A model generated the notes under the pieces. It ran no database searches and had not been told where the DNA came from. It was given only the letters and a program-made list of their open reading frames with translations. Below are positions 1 to 3,974 of a stretch of DNA of 6,633 nt, in pieces; position 1 is the stretch's first letter; every line of letters starts with the position of its first letter. Source of the stretch: Candidatus Parcubacteria bacterium (GTDB lineage: Bacteria > Patescibacteriota > Minisyncoccia > Phycocordibacterales > GCA-2747955); assembly GCA_027039745.1 (NCBI GenBank), contig JALUMP010000152.1:1-6633 (forward strand), given 5' to 3'. The position numbers and the translations under genes are program-made.

Positions 1-850
1 GTCCTACAATTTGATGTGCAACATCTGTTACAGTTTCTAAAGAAGATGTTGATTGTGGTACCCAATTAGAACCATCTCAAGATAAGACTTGATTGTTTGT
101 TGGTGCATTTGTTGTAGTATCTACATCAGAAAGAGCATCAACAGAATTTGTATTTTGTAAATAAGAAGAAAAATCGGCTGTGGTATCTACTCCTGTTCCG
201 TTTGATAATGTTAAAATTTTTGTTGCATTATCTAAGCTAATCTGTTGATTATCTGTATTACCTGCACCGGCTGCAGATGCAATTCACCGCCCTGCCACAT
301 TATCTCAAGTTAAAACTTGCCCATTAGTTGGAGCTGGAGTATCAACATCAGACAAATCGTTAATAGAATTATCTGACAAATTATCACTATCAACCAAATT
401 AGAAACTTGATTAATTAAAGAGCGATTATTATTAATTTTTCTTCTTAAACTTCCATCATCATATTCTTCTGTAATATTTTTAATCTCTTTGTTTGTAATT
501 ATTTCTTTTGGATAATATTTATGAACAACTGGAGTTTCCCTAACAGTCTTCTTGATAGTTTTTGTCCTATCTATATATTTTGTCTGATCTATTATTTTTA
601 CTACTTCTTTTGGTTGAATTTGCTGTTTCTTTTCTTTTTTTGGAAAAAGTATTTTAGCCTTTTCCTTAACCACCTTTACTTTTACTGGGGAATATATTTT
701 AGTTACATTTTCTTCTGTGTTTTGACAAGAAGAAAACAAGCAATATACATACAGAGAAGCTCTTTGTACAGGATTTAATTCTATAGTTTTCCCTAAGGTA
801 AAAGAAAAACTGGTAAGTAAAATTAATAAGATTACCAACAATCTTTTCAT
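1..850 (-). CDS. Secreted repeat-containing surface protein, 5' part only (cut by left edge)
   Basis: Seen: ATG at 850, then an open frame to the window edge (283 residues visible) if three in-frame TGAs (305-307, 284-286, 77-79) are read as Trp. Residues 1-20 are a signal peptide: MKR, a Leu/Ile-rich core, then small residues ending TLG. Two cysteines follow (37 and 42). Residues ~50-135 are Lys-rich and low in complexity, like a stalk or linker. From ~166 come two modules of the form LSDVDT..APTN.QVL-Trp-D...-Trp, separated by a stretch like ISLDNATKILTLSNGTGVD. Such modules are common in tail-fibre-like and bacterial surface proteins, so an exported cell-surface or adhesion role is inferred. 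The C-terminus and any anchor are outside the window. It follows the rplL terminator and probably has its own promoter. The exact function is unknown. Confidence is high for the gene, moderate for the class. Confidence 0.85.
53..133 (-). repeat. Protein repeat module B (LSDVDT...NQVLSWDGSNWVPQ)
   Basis: Second, downstream copy of a roughly 27-residue module in the surface protein gene. Its first Trp is encoded by TGA (77-79) and its second by TGG (62-64). In module A both equivalent Trp positions are TGA, so the two copies give an internal comparison of UGA and UGG. Confidence 0.8.
275..355 (-). repeat. Protein repeat module A (LSDVDTPAPTNGQVLTWDNVAGRWIAS)
   Basis: First copy of the module, residues 166-192 of the surface protein. 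Both Trp positions are TGA (305-307 and 284-286). It aligns with module B over LSDVDT, APTN, QVL, Trp-Asp and the second Trp. The two modules are separated by about 47 residues containing a beta-type segment (ISLDNATKILTLSNGTG). Confidence 0.8.
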
Positions 851-856
851 AAGGCA

Positions 857-865
857 ATTTTAACA
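857..865 (-). promoter_or_regulatory. Extended -10 promoter for the surface protein gene
   Basis: On the minus strand TGT-TAAAAT fits an extended -10 (TGN plus a 5/6 match to TATAAT). Only six bases separate it from the ATG at 850, so transcription would start at or next to the start codon and give a leaderless mRNA. The -35 region at the usual spacing (TGTTTT, 880-885) is weak and lies within the preceding terminator hairpin. Confidence 0.4.
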
Positions 866-870
866 TATTT

Positions 871-901
871 TTAAAACAAAAAACACCATTTAATGGTGTT
901 T
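871..901 (-). terminator. Rho-independent terminator after rplL
   Basis: Arms 881-888 and 894-901 (AAACACCA / TGGTGTTT) pair perfectly around a five-base loop. On the minus strand the hairpin is followed by TTTGTTTT. It lies 23 bases past the rplL stop and before the surface protein gene, so it should end the rplJ-TM2-rplL transcript. T-rich sequence on the plus side would let it work in both directions. Confidence 0.8.
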
Positions 902-924
902 TTTTGCTTTTTTTGATAAAAAGT

Positions 925-1398
925 CTATTTTAATGTAACAGTAGCTCCCGCTTCTTCAACAGCTTTTTTTAATTCTTCTGCATCATCCTTAGAAGCTCCA
1001 GCTTTTAATATTGATGGTGCCCCATCTACCATGTCTTTTGCTTCTTTTAACCCTAACCCTAAAGCTGCTTTTACTGCTTTAATAACTGCAATTTTAGAAC
1101 CTCCAACTTCTGTAAGCTCTACATCAAAATCTGATTTTTCTTCGCCACCCGCTGCATCTCCTCCAGCTTGTGGACCCGCTGCAACTGCAGTTGCAGAAAC
1201 ACCAAATTTTTCTTCAAAAACTTTTACTAATTGATTAAGTTCCATAACTGTCATTTTCTCAATTTTTTCTACAATTTCTGCAAATTCTGCAGGAACTTCT
1301 ACTTCTTTTGCCTCTTCTGTCTTCACTTCTTCTTTTTTTTCTTCAACAACTTGAGTTTCCTCTACAACTGCGTCATCTTTTTTTATTTCATCTGTCAT
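925..1398 (-). CDS. rplL: 50S ribosomal protein L7/L12
   Basis: The stalk protein of the large ribosomal subunit. Dimers bind the L10 C-terminal helix and recruit translational GTPases such as EF-G, which is encoded upstream in this window. 157 residues, compared with about 120-125 in most bacteria. The excess is an acidic Glu/Val/Lys-rich N-terminal extension (residues 1-35). The dimerisation domain follows at ~36-68 (FAEIVEKIEKMTVMELNQLV), then an Ala/Gly hinge (~69-86) and the C-terminal domain (~87-157) with the factor-binding signature KIAVIKAVKAALGLGLKEAKDMVDGAP and the GATVTLK ending. The stop is TAG. No Shine-Dalgarno motif precedes the ATG. The start is supported by the same MTDEIKK beginning in the neighbouring TM2 gene. 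That neighbour separates rplL from rplJ, which is unusual. Confidence 0.97.
   Translation of the reverse strand: MTDEIKKDDAVVEETQVVEEKKEEVKTEEAKEVEVPAEFAEIVEKIEKMTVMELNQLVKVFEEKFGVSATAVAAGPQAGGDAAGGEEKSDFDVELTEVGGSKIAVIKAVKAALGLGLKEAKDMVDGAPSILKAGASKDDAEELKKAVEEAGATVTLK
1379..1398 (-). repeat. Start of rplL, copy 1 of a duplicated start segment
   Basis: The first 20 coding bases, ATGACAGATGAAATAAAAAA, are identical to the start of the TM2 gene at 1811-1830, and similarity continues upstream (both have TTATTATTTA then A-rich sequence before the ATG). Both proteins therefore begin MTDEIKK. Confidence 0.85.
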
Positions 1399-1458
1399 AA
1401 TTTTTTTCTTAATTTTAAATAATAAGTTTACAATTTTCTGTAAATTACTTGTTAACTA

Positions 1459-1830
1459 CTAGTTTGAAATTGTTTTTAAATTTCTCATTACCTCCATTGC
1501 CATATCTTTATTGTGATTTTTGACCATTCCTGGTAATCGAAAAAGGTCAATAAAAAACCATACCAATAGTCCCCCTCCAGTTAATAAAAATAAAATTGTC
1601 ATCCCTATTTTTCCTAAATATGCATAATGTCCCCCTATAATAAACATTAACAAGTAAGCTACACCCAAAGATTTTTTCTTACGTTTAAATTCTTCAACAA
1701 ATTGCTCTTGCTTATTTGCTGACATTTTTGATAATTCATCTTTTACCATAGCTGGTAAAGATTTAATAATTGAATTTGAAACTAAAAGATTGTGTGTTCC
1801 TTGATCACTCTTTTTTATTTCATCTGTCAT
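1459..1830 (-). CDS. TM2-domain small membrane protein, between rplJ and rplL
   Basis: 123 residues, ending in TAG. Residues 1-50 are hydrophilic and probably cytoplasmic. A TM2-type domain follows: a basic KRKKKSLG entry (~49-56), first membrane segment ~56-66, the GGHYAYLGKIG turn (~66-76), second membrane segment ~77-97 (GGGLLVWFFIDLF), then a charged tail. The Gly-rich end of helix 1, the H-x-x-YLGK turn and the W..DLF end of helix 2 are hallmarks of TM2 proteins, whose biochemical role is largely unknown in bacteria. The single Trp is TGG. It sits between rplJ and rplL, which are normally neighbours, and shares its first seven residues and its first 20 coding bases with rplL, suggesting it inherited a duplicated rplL start. 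It is probably co-transcribed with the stalk genes. Domain assignment is firm, function unknown. Confidence 0.88.
   Translation of the reverse strand: MTDEIKKSDQGTHNLLVSNSIIKSLPAMVKDELSKMSANKQEQFVEEFKRKKKSLGVAYLLMFIIGGHYAYLGKIGMTILFLLTGGGLLVWFFIDLFRLPGMVKNHNKDMAMEVMRNLKTISN
1811..1830 (-). repeat. Start of TM2 gene, copy 2 of a duplicated start segment
   Basis: Identical over 20 bases to the rplL start (1379-1398). The copies diverge right after this (GAGTGATC here, AGATGACG in rplL). The upstream A/T tract is also alike, with small insertions. Confidence 0.85.
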
Positions 1831-1996
1831 AAAAATTTTTTTAATTTTTTATATAAATAATAATTTTGAATTTTTCTTAAAATATTATAATTTTTAAAAT
1901 TTCAAACTATAATTTTTTGAAAAAGTATGAGATGTATAAATAGACATTGAAAACTTTTTTAAAAAATTTAGAAAGAAATTTAAGAAATTATTTATT

Positions 1997-2491
1997 TTAA
2001 GCTTTTGTTTGTGCTATCTGATCTAACACAATAGCCATCCTCTGAATTGGTGAATTTATAACATTTACAAACATACCACGTAACACTTCAAGGGAAGGAA
2101 TATTAGCAATCTCTATCATCTCTTCCTTGTTTTTAAACTCCCCCTCAAAAACACCTCCAATTATATTTATTTTATCACCTAACTCCTTAGATCATTTTTT
2201 TATACTTGCAGCTGGAGCTGTCTGCTCTTCTGTAGAATAAGCTAGAGCAATTTCACCATTCTCAAGATTTGGCATATCTCCATCTACTTTAGAATTTGAA
2301 GCAGCAATTTTTATAAGAGTTTTTTTAAATACAGAATATTGCACCCCTTTCTCATTTAAATCCCTTCTTAGGTCTTTAATTTCATTTCCTCCTACTCCTG
2401 TAAAATTTACAAAAACAGTTGAAAGCGAATTATCAAAAACATCGGTTGCTTTCTTCAAACTCTCTTCTTTAGCTTGTCTTGATACAGCCAT
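1997..2491 (-). CDS. rplJ: 50S ribosomal protein L10 (one internal UGA read as Trp)
   Basis: L10 anchors the L7/L12 dimers to 23S rRNA at the base of the stalk and, with L7/L12, represses its own operon through the leader RNA. 164 residues. The N-terminal part (MAVSRQAKEESLKKATDVFDNSLSTVFVNFTGVGGNEIKDLRRDLNEKG..YSVFKKTLIKIA) is typical L10. A TGA at 2192-2194 (residue 100) would end the protein after IKK under the standard code. Reading it as Trp continues in the same frame through KELGDKINIIGGVFEG, normal L10 sequence, to a C-terminal amphipathic helix (SPIQRMAIVLDQIAQTKA) that should bind L7/L12, and a TAA stop. It lies directly behind an L10 leader. No Shine-Dalgarno motif is visible. Not a pseudogene. 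Confidence 0.95.
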
Positions 2492-2521
2492 ATTTTTTTA
2501 TTTACTTAATAATAACAAAAG

Positions 2522-2547
2522 AAAAACTTTCACTATCTATGTGAAAG
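2522..2547 (-). terminator. Attenuator terminator of the L10 leader
   Basis: Perfect 7-bp stem, CTTTCAC (2533-2527 region) with GTGAAAG, arms 2527-2533 and 2541-2547, seven-base loop, followed on the minus strand by TTTTT (2526-2522) and a second T-run. It stands 30 bases before the rplJ start, so it would stop transcription before the coding region. Confidence 0.8.
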
Positions 2548-2624
2548 CCAGATTGGTGTCTGTAAAAACAGAACAAACCTCGGCAGGAATTATCCAGTAC
2601 GGAACCCACTTTCTCTGGTTTTCT
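2527..2624 (-). promoter_or_regulatory. L10 leader RNA (autoregulatory ribosomal protein leader)
   Basis: The RNA carries the conserved L10-leader blocks in order: AACCAGAGAAAG (near 2612-2622) and TCCTGCCGAGGT (2577-2588), which form the L10(L12)4 binding site. GAAAACCAGA at 2614-2623 can pair with TCTGGCTTTC at 2543-2552 (nine of ten bases, one A-C mismatch). This pairing uses the same bases as one arm of the terminator at 2527-2547, so the two structures exclude each other. From what is known of the Bacillus leader, binding of the L10-L12 complex should block the antiterminator and cause termination. That mechanism is inferred here from pairing only. Confidence 0.88.
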
Positions 2625-2655
2625 TTATAAAATATAGAATATCACACTTTTTCAA
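2625..2655 (-). promoter_or_regulatory. Candidate promoter of the rplJ transcript
   Basis: A TATATT hexamer (2631-2636) would place the RNA start near 2624, right at the first arm of the antiterminator. A TTGAAA lies at 2650-2655, but the spacing to TATATT is too short, and it fits better with the poorer hexamers TTTTAT/TTTATA (2626-2632). A promoter is expected here because a terminator precedes it; the exact boxes are uncertain. Confidence 0.35.
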
Positions 2656-2660
2656 AAAAA

Positions 2661-2696
2661 CAAGAAAAAACAACTTTGGTAATACAAAATTGTTTT
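2661..2696 (-). terminator. Terminator of the infC-rpmI-rplT operon
   Basis: AAAACAATTTTG (2685-2696) pairs with CAAAGTTGTTTT (2667-2678) over 12 positions with one G-U pair and a six-base loop. It is followed on the minus strand by a long T-rich run (TTCTTGTTTTTTT). It begins seven bases past the rplT stop. Confidence 0.7.
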
Positions 2697-2702
2697 AAAA
2701 AA

Positions 2703-3047
2703 TTATTTTATTTTTTCTACTATAGCTTCGAATGCTTCTGCGTTTTCTTGCGCCAATAATGCTAACATTTTTCTGTTAACATCTATATTATTTTTATTTA
2801 AAGCATCTATGAAAACTGAATAAGAGATATCAAATGGTTTCAATGCTGCAGAAATTTGCACTTGTCATAATTTTCTAAATTCTCTTTTCTTTTTTCGTCT
2901 ATGTGCAAAAGCATGTTGTCCAGCACGAATTACAGCTTGTTTTGCTTGTTTAAATTTAGTTGAACGAGCATTGCGATAACCCTTTGCTAATTTTAAAATT
3001 TTATTTTTTCTTTTATTTTTTATTATTCCTCTTTTTACTCTTGTCAT
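2703..3047 (-). CDS. rplT: 50S ribosomal protein L20 (one internal UGA read as Trp)
   Basis: L20 binds 23S rRNA early in large-subunit assembly and in many bacteria also represses its own operon. 114 residues, the usual length. The N-terminus is a classic L20 extension (MTRVKRGIIKNKRKNKILKLAKGYRNARS), followed by QAVIRAGQHAFAHRRKKKREFRKL. A TGA at 2865-2867 encodes residue 61, the same position and context as the conserved Trp of E. coli L20 (RQFRQLW). The frame then continues as QVQISAALKPFDISYSVFIDALNKNNIDVNRKMLALLA, the normal L20 C-terminal domain, to TAA. This is one of the clearest proofs that UGA means Trp here. It follows rpmI by 64 bases, with no Shine-Dalgarno motif. Confidence 0.97.
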
Positions 3048-3111
3048 ATTGTTTTTTATTACTCGGTCATTTTATAAATCTTTATAAAGAACCCAGAGCT
3101 TATAATACTTC

Positions 3112-3297
3112 TTATTTTTTTGGCAATACCCTTGATCTTATTTTTCTTGGTAGCTTAAAATCTTTTGTTTTTTTTGCTGCCATTTTTTGAGCATTGTTAT
3201 GTTTTGTTTTTAACTTAGAAACTCCAACAGCTTTTCGTTTTAATTTACCTGTTTTTGTCACCTTAAGCCTTTTTGATACTGCTTTATTTGTTTTCAT
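3112..3297 (-). CDS. rpmI: 50S ribosomal protein L35
   Basis: Small, very basic large-subunit protein, 61 residues (family about 60-66). It starts MKTNKAVSKRLKVTKTGKLKRK, matching the L35 pattern MKT..A..KR.K.T..GK.KR, with Lys/Arg-rich remainder. The C-terminal half is less typical. The ATG lies inside the 3' end of infC (14-base overlap), so translation is probably coupled. The order infC-rpmI-rplT is the standard bacterial operon and supports the call. No Shine-Dalgarno motif is evident. The stop is TAA. Confidence 0.9.
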   Translation of the reverse strand: MKTNKAVSKRLKVTKTGKLKRKAVGVSKLKTKHNNAQKMAAKKTKDFKLPRKIRSRVLPKK

Positions 3298-3901
3298 AAT
3301 TCTTTTTCATTACTTTTGTTTTTTGTTCTGTAGATGTTTTTTTCGTTTCAAAATTTCCCATATCTTTTTTACTTCCTTTTTCTAAAAAGACAGTTAAACC
3401 TTTAGGGCTTTTTTTAGGACCATCTGCAATCCTATAAGCTACAGTTACTAACTTTAATATCCTCAATAATCTATCTTTTAAAAACTGTTTATCAAGATAT
3501 TTAACCCTCCCCCTCAAAAACAAATCTAATTTTACTCTATGTCCATCTTTTAACCAAGATGAAATATTTTTTGCTTTTAAAATTAAATCCCCTTCACTAG
3601 TTCCAACCTTGACTTGAACAGTTTTTGTTTCTGTAACTGATTGTTTTGCCTTTGAAGCTTTTTCTTTCTTTTTCTTATCGTATAAAAATTTACCATAATC
3701 CGCAATCTTCACTATCGGAGGACGACTCTTTCCAGACAGCTGTATCAGATCAAGACCCATCTCAGATGCTTTTTTCATCGCCTCATCTGAAGACATCGTT
3801 CCGAGATTATCTCCGTCTTCCGACAGAACCCTAACCTCAGAATACCTAATCTGTGCATTTATTCTAATAAATTCTCTTTTTTTGTATTTTTTTTGAGCCA
3901 C
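3284..3901 (-). CDS. infC: Translation initiation factor IF-3
   Basis: IF3 binds the 30S subunit, keeps it apart from 50S and checks start codon-initiator tRNA pairing. 205 residues. The N-terminal domain holds RINAQIRYSEVRVLSEDGDNLG (~13-34), GLDLIQLSGKSRPPIVKIADYGKFLYD (~49-75, with the signature DYGKF). A Lys-rich linker (~76-88) leads into the C-terminal domain (~92-176: GDLILKAKNISSWLKDGHRVKLDLFLRGR). About 28 extra residues at the C-terminus (from ~178) are Lys/Thr-rich and overlap the rpmI start. The chosen start is GTG at 3901. An in-frame ATT 14 codons upstream is possible, since infC often uses ATT, but it falls within the promoter -10/hairpin region and would add non-conserved residues. 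Trp-116 is TGG; stop TAA. Confidence 0.95.
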   Translation of the reverse strand: MAQKKYKKREFIRINAQIRYSEVRVLSEDGDNLGTMSSDEAMKKASEMGLDLIQLSGKSRPPIVKIADYGKFLYDKKKKEKASKAKQSVTETKTVQVKVGTSEGDLILKAKNISSWLKDGHRVKLDLFLRGRVKYLDKQFLKDRLLRILKLVTVAYRIADGPKKSPKGLTVFLEKGSKKDMGNFETKKTSTEQKTKVMKKNYENK

Positions 3902-3917
3902 GTGTATTTTTTCGTTT

Positions 3918-3948
3918 AAAACAAAGGCATTTATACCACAAATACCTT
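3918..3948 (-). terminator. Weak hairpin terminator after fusA
   Basis: AAGGTATTT (3940-3948) pairs with AAATGCCTT (3924-3932), nine pairs including one U-G, seven-base loop, followed by TGTTTT on the minus strand. It begins 27 bases past the fusA stop. Only three G-C pairs, so probably leaky. It overlaps the infC promoter. Confidence 0.45.
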
Positions 3949-3958
3949 AAATTTTCAA
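3930..3958 (-). promoter_or_regulatory. Promoter of infC-rpmI-rplT
   Basis: TTGAAA (3953-3958), a 17-base spacer, then TATAAA (3930-3935) preceded by TGG, which fits an extended -10. The expected RNA start near 3923 gives a leader of about 20 bases before the GTG. The -10 lies in the loop and arm of the hairpin after fusA. Confidence 0.6.
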
Positions 3959-3974
3959 GATTTTAATCTACATT

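Noticed and set aside
77..307. UGA = glycine (Gracilibacteria/Absconditabacteria code)
   Set aside because: The TGA sites match conserved Trp in EF-G and L20, and align with a TGG in the surface protein repeat. Gly is not expected at any of the clear sites.
1031..1422. Plus-strand open frames opposite rplL (and similar ones opposite the surface protein gene, rplT, rpmI, infC and fusA)
   Set aside because: They are antisense shadows of AT-rich, Lys/Glu-rich genes, giving Phe/Leu/Ser-rich translations with no recognisable domain and no plausible promoter.
1427..1444. Inverted repeat TTTACA / TGTAAA before rplL as an operator or promoter
   Set aside because: Only six-base arms in an AT-rich region, and no convincing -10 at the right distance (TATTTA is a poor match).
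1831..1996. Promoter or terminator between rplJ and the TM2 gene
   Set aside because: TATAAT and TTGAAA strings occur but at wrong spacings, and hairpins such as TTTTTTAAAAAA have no G-C pairs. Nothing can be supported in this AT-rich stretch.
1997..2491. rplJ as a pseudogene with a premature stop
   Set aside because: The frame continues past the TGA with 64 residues of normal L10 sequence and ends in TAA. The TGA is a Trp codon in this genome.
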